From contig JACGWO010000004.1 of the NCBI GenBank assembly GCA_034509735.1, forward strand, positions 27,633,395 to 27,697,394: a stretch of DNA of 64,000 nucleotides, in the 5' to 3' direction. The position numbers were made by a program, and so were the translations under genes. The DNA comes from Sesamum alatum. Taxonomy: Eukaryota; Streptophyta; Magnoliopsida; Lamiales; Pedaliaceae. The notes under the pieces were generated by a model. The model worked only from the letters and a program-made list of their open reading frames with translations. It was not told where the DNA came from and did not search any database. This document shows positions 1-12,457 of the stretch, in pieces; within the stretch, counting starts at the first letter, position 1; the number at the start of each line of letters is the position of its first letter.

Positions 1-480
1 TATGATTATTGTAGTACTGTTGAGAAACATAACCCTACAAGCACATTAGTGTTGAAGGTGACAAGGGGTTAACTCCCCCAGTTCTCGGGAGGATGTATTT
101 ATGTTTGAGTGGGTTGATGAATGGGTTTTTAGATGGCTGTAAGCCAATTATAGGTCTGGATGGGTGCTTTTTAAAGGGACTATACAAAGGTCAATTATTG
201 TGTGCAGTAGGCAGAGATGACAATGACAACATATACTCCATTGGTATGGGGTACGTAGAAATTGAAACATATGACACTTGGGAATGATTTTTGAATTTAT
301 TGCTTAGAGACATAGGTTCTGTTGAATAGAAAGACTAGGCATTTATATCAGACATGCAAAAAGGGCTACTTGAGGCAGTCTCTAATGTGGCCCCAAATGC
401 TGAACACAGATTCTATTTGAGGCATATGTATAATAACTTCAAAGTCAAATTTAAGGGGCAAGATGGTTTAGACTCTGAAA
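1..480 (+). pseudogene. Degenerate MULE (MuDR-type) transposase fragment
   Basis: The translation matches the DDE core of plant Mutator-like transposases. Before base 70 one frame reads like the 'NPTSTLVLKV' segment that precedes the core. Then come GFLDGCKPIIGLDGCFLKG, which holds the first catalytic Asp, the segment AFISDMQKGLLEAV with the second Asp, and the 'PNAEHRFYLRHMY' block. The frame is broken by stops near 286 and 328 and by frame changes upstream, so it cannot make a working enzyme. The 5' part lies outside the window and the zinc-knuckle C-terminus is absent. Terminal inverted repeats were not seen, so this is a relic. Confidence 0.85.
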
Positions 481-559
481 GTTTATGGTAATAGTGATTG
501 ATTGAGTGCGAAGGGATTTCCTACGTCAATCAATAGAGAAAACTCATCTTGAATATGAA

Positions 560-1300
560 GCATAAATGCCTAGTCATGGATGGGAACCGACGCCCAATTC
601 CATGTCCTAACTAAGGCCGGAGACGATCGACAATAGGACCGTACCTATACGGAACTCGAAGCCTAAATGTTCATGCCACTATTCACCTAGTCTCTACTGC
701 CACAGACTATTGCTAGACGGCCATCCATGGTAACGGCTATTTTTGGTTATAAATTAATTGAAAATAATTGTGTTGGTCACAACCCCAAGTCGAGCTAAGG
801 GTGAATCTAAAAAGTCACACATAAATTACTGGGAAGTGATGGAATTAATTTGGAATTAGTTCTAGATGAGGAGAAAAAACTAATTCTTGGAGAGCATAAA
901 TGATTGGATCATTTATGTGGAGTTATCCATTGGATGGGTGATCCAAAATATAGTTAATTTAATTAATTGAATTTTGGATTTGGCCTTTAAATTAATTGGA
1001 TTAATTTAAAAGAGGCTTGGGCTAATTAATTAATGATTGAATTCATTAATTAATTAATAGATGGACTTATATATTGGATTGGGTTCATTTATTAGGAATG
1101 GACAAGAAATAATTAGTTGGACTAATTATTTTTGTTGGGCTTAATTAATTAAGTAGATTGGATTCATTTAATTAATTAAGTGCATTTTGGGCTTTTGAAG
1201 ATTTAATTGGATTAAATATTTACTTGGGCTTTCTGTGTTTTGTATATTATTTAATTAGATTAAATAATAAACCCAATAGAACTATTAATGGGGCTCGCCT
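560..1300. mobile_element. LTR-like fragment related to the Copia LTR at 60281-62271
   Basis: Bases about 660-830 hold a block (start gcctaaatgttcat, then ttcacctagtctct, then a 'ggccatccatggtaa' stretch and 'agtcacacat') that recurs in the same order at about 61122-61262 inside the long Copia LTR. After it both copies continue with AT-rich blocks separated by short 'gggctt'-type motifs. I infer a diverged, truncated LTR of the same or a sister family. The ends and any target duplication were not found. Confidence 0.6.
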
Positions 1301-2047
1301 TAAATCTAGGCAACCATGAAGAAAAAGGGCGTTGTCATCGCCCTGCCTTGGCGAAGATGACGCTCCTTTTCTTCTTTGAGCGACATTCACCGTCGCCCAG
1401 AGGTTGGCGGCGACGGTTGCCACCATTATATATATACATTATATGTAATATATAATATGTAGTTATGTATATATATAATTATATATATGTAATTTTTTTA
1501 TTTTCTTAAAATTTAAGTACAAATATTTTAATTTTTTTAAATCTATAATTCATAAAAATATTTTATTTTAAATATATATAATAATAAATATTATTTGTAT
1601 TAAATAATATAATTTAAAATATTTGGATATACTTTTTTCTATTTTATATTAATTAATATATCTTATAATTTCATGTTTAAAAAATGTAAAAATAATAAAA
1701 ATCCTCTAATGCCACGTCACATTTGATTTTCTTTAATTAAAAGCCATGCAATTGCCATGTCATGCATAATTAGCCAATAGAACACTTCTGCCAATTTGAA
1801 ATATCACGTTAGATTTAGGTGGCATTTTCCGACGACTGTGGACAAAATCCGGCGACTAGTATCCCAAAATTGAGCAATTTCAATAGTTAGAGGACCTTTC
1901 TGGAACCCTAGGAAGTTAAAGGACTAAAATAAAATTTTACTATAGCCAGTGAACGAAGATTGCTTTTAAGCCAAAACTTTTCAAGGTTATATCTAATTAT
2001 GGAGGCTATCATCTTTCATGGATTAGCCTTTTGATTGAGAAGATTTG
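1301..2047. other. Intergenic stretch with a GC-rich patch and a weak RNase H-like relic
   Basis: Bases 1325-1425 are GC-rich, with repeated GCGACG and CGTCGCC words like those at 30280-30350. Bases 1430-1680 are very AT-rich with TATATA runs. The last 80 bases before Copia element A translate in one + frame to HLSWISLLIEKIC, which resembles the 'LSWIG-LI-DI' part of retroelement RNase H domains and may be the left half of the relic at 5688-5861. No intact gene is visible. Confidence 0.4.
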
Positions 2048-3227
2048 TGTTGAAAATGATGAATGATAAATTAAAATTTAAAGGGTTAATTACACTTAGA
2101 CCTCCTCCGAAGATACCAAATTACACATTCCCTCAAATAAGTTTTGAAATTACAGTTACACCCCTCCAAAAATTCTCTGATTACACCTAACCTCCTTCCA
2201 TTAGAGTTTAGAAGAGAAATGTTTATGTCAGCCAAAAAATTCAAAAAATTTCAATTGTACTCCTCATTTAACATTCTAATGTATATTTTTGTCTTAAACA
2301 ATGATAAATGTAATATATATATATATATATATATGGAATGAGGTTAACATTATTATAATTTTTTCTTTATAAGTACAAAATTATTATATGGGAATGTTAA
2401 ATGAGGTGTATAATTAAAAATTTATGTAACTTTTTTGTTAACATCAGCATTTTTCGTCCAAATCCTAACGAAAGAGGGTCAAGTGTAAACAGTGAATTTT
2501 CGAAAGGGATGTAAGTGTAATTTTGAAACTTCTTTGGGGAAAAGTGTAATTTCACATTTTCTAATGGGCCTATATGTAATTAAACCAAGAATAAATTTAT
2601 TAAATAAATTTATGTATATCGAATTAAATTCTGACTAGTTATTGGTTATAATGTGTGACGCATAACAAGCTCGTGACACATGGATGATGGTTGATGGCAC
2701 CCAATCATCATCCGACAGTGTCTAATCAACCGAATAGGTGTGTGATTTTGTTAAAATGATGTATCCATTGGATGAGACCCTTTGAGTGAAATGATGTGTC
2801 CATTTGGGTGAAATGGTATGTCTTTTGGGTGAAATGATGCGTCCATATGGATGAAAAGTCATAACCTTTCAAAGGCATATTTTATGATTTGACATGTCCA
2901 TTCAATGACACCTTTTAGACTTCTATATATAGTCCCTCCCATTTCATTTCATTCATTCATCCAACTTGAAAAGCATTTTCATAATATCTTAAAGTGTTAG
3001 CAATAAAAGAATTTTGTCTTTTATTAAGAGAATTCCAAAATACTTTTTGGTTCATTGTTCTCAAGGTTTGTAGTGCTGCTACTTTGAGATTGTAAGTCGT
3101 TGTATCTTGGGAGAAAAATTACCGTTTCCGATAGCACTAGAGCTAGACAATAATTATCTTAAAGATAATGCTAACTCTTGCCTCGATTTTATAATACACT
3201 ATTCTCGCTTATCCGTCATTTATCCCA
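2048..3227 (+). repeat. Left LTR of Copia element A, with a nested MITE
   Basis: It aligns with 5034-5687 over its whole length once the MITE at 2083-2586 is removed, leaving about 676 bases. Shared landmarks are aacaagctcgtgacac, the run of 'aaatgatg' words, a TATA box in cttctatatatagtc (about 2919-2934), and the block gctactttgagatt. The copies differ by many substitutions, so the element is old. Confidence 0.85.
2083..2586. mobile_element. MITE inside the left LTR of Copia element A
   Basis: The ends are inverted: GGGTTAATTACA at 2083-2094 and TGTAATTAAACC at 2575-2586 match at 11 of 12 positions when one is reverse-complemented. The right LTR lacks this sequence and reads straight through, so the insertion is later than the retrotransposon. 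Related sequence occurs at 53276-53490. There is no coding content; a (TA)n run lies at 2317-2334. Confidence 0.8.
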
Positions 3228-3479
3228 ATAAGTTTAAGACAATTATTTGTTATTGTGTATTATGGGTTTTGAGTTTGTTGTTACTTTGATTTTTGTGGTT
3301 GTCCAACCTCCTATGGTACAACCAATTACTGACCAAGGGTAGAGGTCGGAGAAGTTCACTTACAATGACTTTAAAGATGACATAAAATAAGTCATTCTAC
3401 CTCACTACGTGTGAATTTAGCAAAGTTCTTAAAGTGAGGGATTCCCATTATTTCTAAAGAGGAAACTAGTTCCCAAAAG

Positions 3480-4560
3480 GGTTGTTTAGGATGCATGCAA
3501 ACATGGTTATTTTCTATGCAGAAATTACACCCTCAATGATATGTGTGATACGTTGAACAACGTATATAGCCCAACTAAAATTGCAAAAGATTTTTTTGGG
3601 AATCCTTAAAGGAAAATTATAAATGGGCGTTACGTCATCATTCTTAAATGGCTAGTTAGATTAAGAGATCTACATGAAACAACCTGAAGGGTTTGTCGTT
3701 CCTGACCAATAAAAAAAGGTCTGTAAACTTGTCAAATCATTATATGGGCTAAGCAAGCTCCTGATTATTGACATGAAAAATTTGACAAACAATATTGTCA
3801 AATGACTTCAAGGTCAACGAGTGTGATAAATGTGTTTAGGTTAAGGCACTTCCAGCTCCTTTGTCATAGCCTGTCGATATGTAAATGATATATTGACAAA
3901 GGGAAGCAATATCTAGCAAAAAAATATTGATAAAATATTTTGATATGAAATACATAAGGTTTAGCTGACGTAATAATAGGGATTAAGATCTCTAAAATGT
4001 TTGATAGACTTATCTTATCATAGTCTCATTATGTTGAGACTGTACTTAGAAAGTTCAATATTTATGACAATCCACCTACTAAGGCTCATGTAGATCGAAA
4101 TCTACACTTAGCAAAGAACCAAGATGGATACGAAGGTCAACTTGAATTTTCAAGAATGATTGATAGGTTAACGTAAATTGGAAAATGCACTCGTTCTATA
4201 ATGGAATCCGAGTTTATAGCTATAGATAAAGCTGGAGAAGAAGCTGAATGACTTCGTAATTGCCTGGAGGACATTCGTTACTGAACAAAGCAAATGCCTG
4301 CAATTATGATACATTGTGATAGTCAGTCGACTATAATGGTAAATCTTGACATATATGTCGAAGATATAATACCATAAGACAGTGGGTCTCTAGTGAAATC
4401 ATATTCATTGGCTATATTAAGTCAAATGATAATTGATTCATTAAGAAAAGGCCTTTATAGAGATCAAGTATATTGTTCATCAAGGGAATGGGATTAAAAC
4501 CCAACAATTAGATTTTCATAGCGGTAATCCAACCTTGTTGACTGAAGATCCCAAGATCTT
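3480..4560 (+). pseudogene. Copia gag-RT-RNase H remnant of element A
   Basis: Around 3530-3600 a frame reads TLNDMCDTLNNVYSPTKIAK, like the copia gag (UBN2) repeat. From about 3677 the reading jumps to the reverse transcriptase (a 'PEGFVV' block, then KKVCKLVKS). The 'RLILS-SHYVE' block lies near 4000 and HVDRNLHLAKNQDGYEGQLE near 4085. RNase H follows with MESEFIAIDKAGEEAE at about 4200 and IHCDSQSTIMV at about 4310. Many stops are present and integrase is missing between gag and RT. Confidence 0.8.
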
Positions 4561-5033
4561 GGTTTAATGGAACTTCTAAGTTATAAAGATTGTGAAAAGC
4601 ACTTGGAGTTTTACTCCTTTCCATTCTTATAACATTTAGTGCTAAAGGGTATAGATTAAGATATGAAGCTTTTAATGATTCCTATACTAAGTCAAATACA
4701 GTATAGAAGATCACCTATATAAATATGAAGACGGGCCGCCTCAAATGTAAAACACTTATGATCCAAGATGATGTCCAGGGCCAAAATAGACTCAACCGTG
4801 AGAAACAAAGATGTTAGAGAAGGTATTGTGGGGATACTATTGTCTTGGTTTGCACCGACGGCTGAATAGTTCAAGATATCATGTTCACTGATTAGTCAAG
4901 TAAATCCGATGGTATTTCTCTAAGGAAGGTTCAAATTCAAAAAGCTACCTCTCCCAATGCAATGACTTCTTGTTTGAAACTCTCTTAAGTGTTTGCATGT
5001 CCATAAGCATTAATTTTCATTCATGTGGAGGAT

Positions 5034-5687
5034 TGTTGGAAAATGGTGAATGATAAATTAAAGAATAAGTTTATTAAATAAATTTATGTCTATCGGATTA
5101 AATCGTGACAAGTTATTGGTTACAATGTGCGATGCATAACAAGCTCGTGACACGTGGATGATCGTTGATGGCGCCCAATCATCATTCGACCGTGTCTAAT
5201 TAACTACATAGGTGTGTCCTTGAGTTTAAATAATGTGTCCATGGAATAAATCCTTTGAGTGAAACGATGCATCCGTTAGGTGAAATGATGCATCGATACA
5301 GATGAAAAGTCATAACTTTTCAAAGACATCTTTTCTGATTCGACATGTCCATTCAATGACACATTTCCAACTTCTATATATAGTCCCTCCCATTTCATTT
5401 CATTCATTCATTCATTCAACTTGAAAAGCATTTTTATAGCATTTCAAAGTGTTAGAAATAAAAGTATTTTGTCTTTTATTAAGAGAGTTCCAAAATAATT
5501 TTTGGTTTGTTGTTCTCAAAGTTTATAGTGCTGCTACTTTGAGATTATAAGTCGTTGTATCTTGGGAGATAGACTTCCGTTTTCGTTAGCACCAGAGCGG
5601 CGCAATACTTATATTAAAGATAAGAAGTCTAATTCTTGCCTCGACTTCATAACACACAATTCCCGATTATCCCTCATTTCTCCGACA
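5034..5687 (+). repeat. Right LTR of Copia element A
   Basis: It starts TGTTGGAAAATGG after a purine-rich tract (tgtggaggat) that fits a polypurine tract, and ends in CA at 5686-5687. It matches the left LTR from end to end apart from the MITE. A TATA box lies in cttctatatatagtc at about 5371-5386. Confidence 0.85.
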
Positions 5688-5861
5688 ATTTTACGTCTTA
5701 AACTAGCTCAATTGCGAAATGTGGGGATTATGTTTGCTCCACGAAGTGCAAATACTATTGCTCATCTTCTTGCTCAGTTGTCTATGTCTGTTGAGCAAAG
5801 GGGTACGCATGCCCTAGACTCCCTGTCACATGCATTTCTGCATGACTCTACTAACGTATAA
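5688..5861 (+). pseudogene. RNase H-like domain fragment interrupted by Copia A
   Basis: The open frame downstream of the right LTR contains VGIMFAPRSANTIAHLLAQL and closes at 5861. The pattern 'PRSAN--AHLLA' is the C-terminal motif of the plant RNase H-like domain (RVT_3 type) found in LINE polyproteins and in domesticated or pseudogene copies. The start lies within the LTR, so the longer reading frame that begins at 5562 is an artefact of the insertion. Whether the source was a LINE or a host gene cannot be told. Confidence 0.6.
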
Positions 5862-6081
5862 TGCTATTTCCTTTTAAAAAAGGTCATGTCCAATTTCATA
5901 AACATATCTGTCTTTTATAAAATTACAAATTCACTTATTGAACTTGTAGTATTAATTACAAGTATTTCCTCTTCAGGGGCATTTACAAGTACACCTTAGT
6001 GTTGCAACAATGTTAATGCATAGACTCATGTCGGATAATCTGATACAATAAATTTTAAATATTTTGATTATATATTCGACA

Positions 6082-6486
6082 GGGAAAACTGCAATTTTCG
6101 TTCACTATTTTAGGTTCGGTGGTAATTTAAACCAGACATTTCTCAAAATAGCAAATAAGGACATTAATGTTTAAAAAATGAAAATTTCAGTCCAAATTGC
6201 TCTAATTTTTCCGGAATTAGTCATGTAATTTGCACGTGAGGTATTAAAATTGGGGATTTTCTCCCTCCGGCCAGAATCTCCTACAATTTTATAGCTATAT
6301 AGGGTAGAAAATTCCCAATTTTAATACATTACGTGCAAATCACATGACTAATTCCGGCGAAATTAGGACAATTTGGATTGAAATTGCCATTTTTTAAACA
6401 TTAATGTCCTTATTTGCTATTTTGGGAAATGCTTGGTTTAAATTGCCATCGAACCTGAAATAGTGGACAAAATTTGCAATTTTCCT
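6082..6486. mobile_element. MULE-type foldback MITE with 9-bp target duplication
   Basis: Its arms are nearly complementary along almost their full length: the left arm starts GGGAAAACTGCAATTTTCG and the right arm ends in the inverse, AGGAAAATTGCAAATTTTG. The 9-bp word TATTCGACA flanks it at 6073-6081 and 6487-6495. A perfect 9-bp duplication and long inverted repeats are typical of Mutator-superfamily non-autonomous elements. No coding sequence is present. Confidence 0.9.
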
Positions 6487-6495
6487 TATTCGACA

Positions 6496-7599
6496 TGTTA
6501 AAATGTATTCGAAATTAACAAAATAAATATTTAACAAAAATTCGTTGTGTTGGCACCCTCGTACCAATGTTTTAGTTCTGCTTTATGCGAAATACTAAAT
6601 ATTATATTCTTGTACACCTTTTTTTTCTTAATTAAATAAAATATTATGATTTAATATATTCAAATCACATTGTATCATATATTTTTTATATTTATGGAAC
6701 CATGATATCTACGTCGTGTCCTATACAACATAAAACTACAATATCAAGATGTAATATCTATGTCGTGTCTTTGAAAATAAATTGCGTAAGTGTCAGTGTA
6801 AATATATTGAAGATGATTAAACTATTATCGAATCTTTTTAAATGCAGATTGGGACACGGGTTCATTTATTTTGTCATCAGATATCCAAAAAAATTGTGAC
6901 TGGAGGTGTTGTTGTTTGTGAGTTCAACCTAGATTATCGAGGGTATATGTTGGGAAAGGTTTTATTCCTAATGAGAAGTTAGAACGGTCGAGTGAATATG
7001 TACTACTATTTGGAGATTCTATAAAGAAAATGTGTCTATTGGAAGTTTGTGAATGTAAGAAACTATCTATTTTCTTTCACCTTGCAAATTTGTATATGTT
7101 TTTGTTTACTTTTATTTATTTGAATTTTATGGATATAATATTTGAGGTCATGGAGATTTGAAACAAGCTGAGAAACTACTTTTTGTCTACCATATGCCTG
7201 TTCGATTCTAGTATATATGCAATTTTGACTTTTCTGATTGACTAGTAACTACGCTTAAGAATCGTGTAATGTTTGGGCATCAACTGATACTTGCACAATT
7301 ATATAGTTAGTGGTAATTTGTACATGTTAGAATGAGGACATTGTCCTTTTTGTCAAGTAAACTTATTAGATTTATAATATATACTAGTATGTTTAATGAT
7401 TGTGTTATTCAATGTTGGTACAAATATTAGTTGTTATCATGTACAAGTTATCTTATGATTTTTTTTAGTTAATTATATGCAAATTTTAGTTATATGCAAT
7501 ATTTCTCCTAATGTAATTTAATATTTAGATAAATCGATAATTTAATAGTACTTTGAATTATTAAAATAAATAAAACTATAAAAAATAAAAATAATAAAT
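6496..7599. other. AT-rich intergenic DNA without recognisable genes
   Basis: No frame gives a recognisable protein. Short open frames (for example 6702-6899) have no homology that I can see. The stretch may be the interior of the CACTA element whose end lies at 8028, but nothing in the translation supports this. Confidence 0.4.
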
Positions 7600-8028
7600 A
7601 TTAAAAACAATATCAAGATAGTTCTAAAAAATGCAAAATCAAATTTTAGTTTATTGCTACAGCAAAATGGTTATACTAAAAGTTAATATAAGATGTTATT
7701 GCTACAATTAGAGCTCCGTAGCAAAAGGTGATAATTTTTTGTTGCTACTTTTACAAATTTGTTGTCGTAACAAAAGCTATTTTTTTTTGTAACAAATACC
7801 CATGTAATGACTACGACTTGACAACTGTAGAAAAAAGATGGCTAATTTTTTTCCTATGAAAATAATGTAACAAAAGTCGAATACCTTTTGCTACAAATTT
7901 TGTCCATAAGCATTTGCTACACAAATCTTCCCTACGGCCAAAATTCGTAGCAAAAATATTTTTGCTATGAATTTGGTCTTTTGCTACGCTTTTCTGCATA
8001 GTAAGTAAAAATAATTTTTCTTGTAATG
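7600..8028. mobile_element. CACTA (En/Spm) terminal region, one end only
   Basis: The stretch holds many subterminal repeats built on 'gtagcaaaa' and 'ttttgctac' in both orientations, ending with TTTTTCTTGTAATG at 8015-8028. This is the inverse of CATTACAAGAAAAA, a one-base variant of the CACTACAAGAAAA terminus of plant CACTA elements. The partner terminus was not found, so the element is truncated or its other end has decayed. Confidence 0.65.
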
Positions 8029-8648
8029 ATTGTACTAATTGTGCAATATTTCCTATGCCTAACAACATTTGAAAGTACCAAAATGTCCTGATGTAATGAT
8101 TAACTTTGAGATACAATAAATAAGGTTGAGATCATAAATTATATTCTCTCCAAATGTATGAATCTTTGTATAATTTTATGTGAAATTATCATAAATTTAT
8201 TTTAAAAATTAATTGAACTAATGTTTTATTCAATTTATTCATATACTAATATAATCATGTAATTATGACGTAAAAAAGAAAAAAGAAAAAAGGGTTGCAA
8301 GTATTATTAGTGAGAGCAAGAGGATCCAGTCCCCTATCTTTTTCATACAAATCCAAACTATAATGATCCATTCATCCAACATATGATACAGCGTGAAGAC
8401 CAAGAGATATTTTGTTGGGATGTATACCGCCGACTTAGGCGTAATTTATATTTTTATTATATTTATTTAATTATATAAAAATAAATAATCATCAGAATTA
8501 ATAAAATAATATAAATATAAATATATTTGAATAAAAAAAGCTATAAAAAAATAAGTATAATCAAAGATATTTCAAGCACTCCATATTTTATAAACTATGA
8601 TGTAATTATTTTAAAATCTTTGTTTTTAAGAAATATAATATGTATGCG
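8029..8648. other. AT-rich intergenic DNA
   Basis: I see no gene, repeat pair or terminus in this stretch. It is a mixture of AT-rich words with a short purine patch at 8275-8290. Confidence 0.5.
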
Positions 8649-8983
8649 CTAAATTATAGCCAGCTCCCCTAAAATTTGACATAATTATAAATACCTCTTT
8701 AATATTTAAGAAATTATAAATACCCCATAAATTTATTGTTCGTCTAACAATGAGCTCATACGTTAACCCTTTTGTATTATAAATTATAATTTTATATAAT
8801 TTTTAAAAAAATTAAAATATGTTTATAAACTAATATTCTCTATAAATTATTTATTTTATTCATTGTTATTTTTTTAAAAAATAAATAATTAATAAAATAT
8901 TATTTTCTTACATTATCATTTAAAGACTATATAATTATTTCTCGTTTAACGGGTATTTATAATTTTTCAAACAACAATACATT
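8649..8983. mobile_element. Truncated MITE of the 20409-20806 family
   Basis: The left end (taaattatagccagctcccc, then ttgacataattataaatacc) matches the left terminus of the MITE at 20409. Near 8950 the sequence gggtatttataatttttcaaac matches that MITE's right arm. The outer part of the right terminus is missing; MULE 1 begins at about this point, so a nearby rearrangement probably removed it. Confidence 0.6.
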
Positions 8984-9370
8984 GAAGTTAATTGCAAAAG
9001 TGGTCCCATAATACATGCCCCATTGCAATTTTGGTCCCATACTTTACAGAATAGCCAAAACTGGTCCCGTAATTTAATATTTTGTTGCAAAACTGGTCCC
9101 GCCGTTAAATATTTAACGGAAAGGCCACGCTTCTCACGTGGCCGTTAGTGTCACTGGCTATTTACCTCTTGTAACCTGCTGCAGCCGGTTGAACGGTAAT
9201 TAGTAAAAAAAAAATTACGGAATGAAAGTAAAAAAGCGGGGAGAGAGAAATCAGATGAACAACTCCCCCAAAATAGAAAACCCTAATCCCTAATCCCCTT
9301 GTGAAGAATTCATAGATTTTGACGCGACGAAGAGAGGAGCAGCTGCAGAAGTTCTCATTTTCGAGAGAAG

Positions 9371-12300
9371 ATGTTACGGCCTCGCGAATTACTGGAATGT
9401 CCAACACCAAATTACGGTATGTGAAGGTTTTTTGTTTTTTATTTTGGTGAGAAGATGAAGCCTGTATTTTTTTTGTATTTTGTTGAACTTTATTGTAATT
9501 TCTTGTTGTATTCGTTGTATTTTATTATATTTCTTGTTGTATTTTTAGCATGCTTCAATCATTTTGATGTATTTGCATTTTTGTCTGTTTTGTGAAATGA
9601 ATGATATTGGATGAATGATTCCGTTTTTGTGGAATGATGTATTTTCTTTAGTATGTTGTTGTGGTCCCTTCAGTATGTTGTTGTGTATGTTGTAAGTTTC
9701 TGCATTTTCTGTAGTATGTTGTGGTCCTTTCTTGCTGTTGGTAATGTTTGATTTTTTTAATTTTTTTAAACCAGGTATGGCACAGGCCTTGTAACTTTTA
9801 AAATTCGCCATGGGGGTAATTTAATTGATCAACCTATAGCAACATATGATGGGGGGATGGTGTCTATTTTTGATTGTGTTGATCTGTCAACACTTCCAAT
9901 GAAAGATTTGAAACAATTTGCTGCAGAAATAGGGTATTAGGAGAATGTAAAATACTACAGAATTGATGCTTTACATAAATTCAGAGAGAGAAGATTTGAA
10001 ACTGAACTATGGAAGTTAGTGGATGGTAAAGGGCCTTGAATTACCCTGTATCTTCTTGCTAAAACAGTATCATCACAACATGAACATATAGAGAACAGGG
10101 TAGATGGGGGAGATGAGACAGAAAGTGAGTTATTTGACAGTGACTACAACTTAGATGATGGAGATAGTGAAGGAACTGATGATGTACTCTATGAAAAACA
10201 TGTAGATAAAGATGTAGAGTGGACAGGGCCAAATGAAGGGGATGGGACTGAACATGAAGAATCATCTGAGGAGGAGGAGTCTAATACATTGGGGAGTAGT
10301 GATGAATTTGATAGTGGTAAAGAATCAGATGATCGGGTGCGGGATAAAAGCTATTCTATATTCAATCCCAATGATAAGTTTGCACCTGATTTTGTGATGG
10401 GGATGATTTTCAGTAATAAAAAGGAGTTTAAAGAAGCTGTACAGTGTCATGTAATCAAGACTTGCAGGAATCTGAAAATTACAAAAAATGACAATAGAAG
10501 GGTATATGCCAGATGTAAAGAAGAAGCTTGTGAATGGCACATTAATGCATTAAAGGTAAAGAATGAAGCTTCATTTCAAATCAGAGAATATAACCCTAAT
10601 CACACATGTGGGAGAAGCTTTCGTGTGAATAATGTTAAAGCACAATGGCTTTCTAAGAAGTATGAAGAGGTTTTTAGGTCTGATCCTAAGAGGGGTGTTA
10701 AGGGCTTCAGAAATGATGTCATTAAGGATATAAAGTGCAATGTGTCTAAGTACCAAGCTTACAGAGCAAAGAGAAAAGCCATAAAAGCAATTGAAGGTAA
10801 TTCTGATGAACAATACTCCAGACTATGGGATTATACTAGTGCTTTAAGAAGAAAAAATCCAGGAACAACTGTCATCCTGAATTTGAGTGATGATGTTGCT
10901 GCAGGGGGGAGCAGAAAATTTGAAAGATTTTATGTCTGTTTTAAAGCCTTAAAACAGGGTTCTTTGGCTGGGTGTAGACCAATAATTGGTGTAGACGGAT
11001 GTCACTTAAAGGGTCCACATAAAGGGGTTCTACTGTGTGCAGTTTCAATAGACCCAAAAAATGCATTGCTTCCAATTGCATCTGCAGTAGTAACTAGTGA
11101 AACAAAGATTGCATGGGAGTGGTTCTTGATGCTACTAAAAGAAGACCTTATGATAGAGAGGGATGATGTCTTCACTTTCATTAGTGATAAACAAAAGGGT
11201 CTTGTTCCTGCAGTTGAGAAAGTATTCCCAGGTGCCGACAACAGGTTTTGTGTCAGGCACCTACATGGGAACATGAAATCTGCTGGTTTCAAAGGCTTAG
11301 CATTTAAAAGGGGGTTATGGAATGTAGCTAGAGCAAGTACAATTTCAGACTTTGATGTGTGTATGAAAGAAATTGGGATGTTGGACCCTTTATGCTTAGA
11401 ATGGTTGAAAGATAAACCTGCTTCATAATGGAGTAGATCACATTTTAATACATGGCCAAAATGTGATATTTTGCTCAATAATGTGTGTGAATCTTTCAAT
11501 AGCACCATTCTAGAGGCTAGGGAAAAGCCTATACTAACCATGCTGGAGTGGATTAGAGAGTTTCTCATAACAAGGTTACAACAAAACAGAGATAAATGTG
11601 AAGACAAAAAAAGGGAAGACCAGCTAGAGCAAGAAGGCTTGAGCCAGATGAACAACCAAGAAGGAATAGGAAGGACAAAAGAGGTGCAAACAATGAAGTT
11701 AAAATGAAAAGACAAACATGAAAAGTTCATTGCAAGTTCGGGGGGGGGGGGGGGGGGGGGTGAGGGCATAACAAGAAGGGATGTACATGGAGGAAATTTG
11801 CTGAAGAGTTCCCTATTGCCGAAGAGATGCCTGAACCAACCCCTGTTGCTGAAGAGATTCCTGTTGCTGAAGATGTGCCATCAGCAACACAAGAGGAATC
11901 ACAAGACTTAAGTCAAACAAAATTAACTGTATGCTCACATGCCTTGTATTGTTTCTTGTGCACTTTATTGATTCTTTATTGACCACTTTTAATCTTTTTG
12001 CAGGAAAGGAAAAGAACAAGGTCAGGGATGCCCCATCTTGTTCCTGTTACCAATGCCATTAAGAGGGCAAGTGATATTATTATATTATGTACATTTTATT
12101 GATATTTTGAATTCAGCAACATTTAAATTGTATTTAATTTATTGCAGTTGGTGGATATGACCAGCAGTGGGCCTTCAAATTCTGGATTAAACAGGCCACA
12201 AACCTTCAAAACTGTACATTTTCTTGACTCACTTAAAGTTACTTATTTTCAAATAAATCTGTACTAATCACTGTGTTTAAGTAGGTAAGCAACCCACCAA

Positions 12301-12457
12301 ACCCTACATTCATTCCTCCAAGATCAAAGGATGCAACTGATGAACCACATGGGATAATCAAGTCCACCTATACACCCACTGAAGGCCCTTCTTTTCCAGT
12401 TTTCATCCAAAGGGGCAAAAAGTTTGTTACAATGTCACATTTGGAGGTTGCAGTTTA
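9371..12457 (+). pseudogene. MuDR-type transposase of MULE 1 (several stop codons)
   Basis: The protein cuts and pastes the element. A short first exon probably starts at 9371 and is followed by an intron to about 9774. The next exon encodes a PB1-like N-terminal region (HGGNLI, then YDGGMVSIFDCVDLS), an acidic linker, the MuDR zinc-binding domain (CKEEACEWHI, NPNHTC), and the DDE core (RPIIGVDGCHLKG, FTFISDKQKGLVPAVEKV, DNRFCVRHLHGNM). The frame has stops at 9938, 10037 and 11426. The frame then shifts, the SWIM segment is shortened, and a zinc knuckle (GHNKKGC) follows a run of 21 G at 11740-11760. Small C-terminal exons run to about 12457. Apart from these lesions it is well preserved. The first exon does not join cleanly in frame, so the start is uncertain. 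Confidence 0.85.

Larger units (their letters stand above)
2048..5687 (+). mobile_element. Degenerate Ty1/copia retrotransposon, Copia element A
   Basis: Two direct LTRs flank remnants of gag, reverse transcriptase and RNase H in copia order on the + strand. Both LTRs start TGTTG and end in CA. The five bases before the left LTR (atttg) and after the right LTR (atttt) agree at four of five positions, which suggests an old target duplication. The left LTR is lengthened by a MITE at 2083-2586. Integrase and protease appear deleted, and stops and frame changes are scattered throughout, so the element is dead. Confidence 0.85.

Noticed and set aside
11002..11769. 255-codon minus-strand frame
   Set aside because: It is the antisense of the MULE 1 transposase, begins in the C/G run, and has no domain; the plus strand gives a clear DDE transposase.
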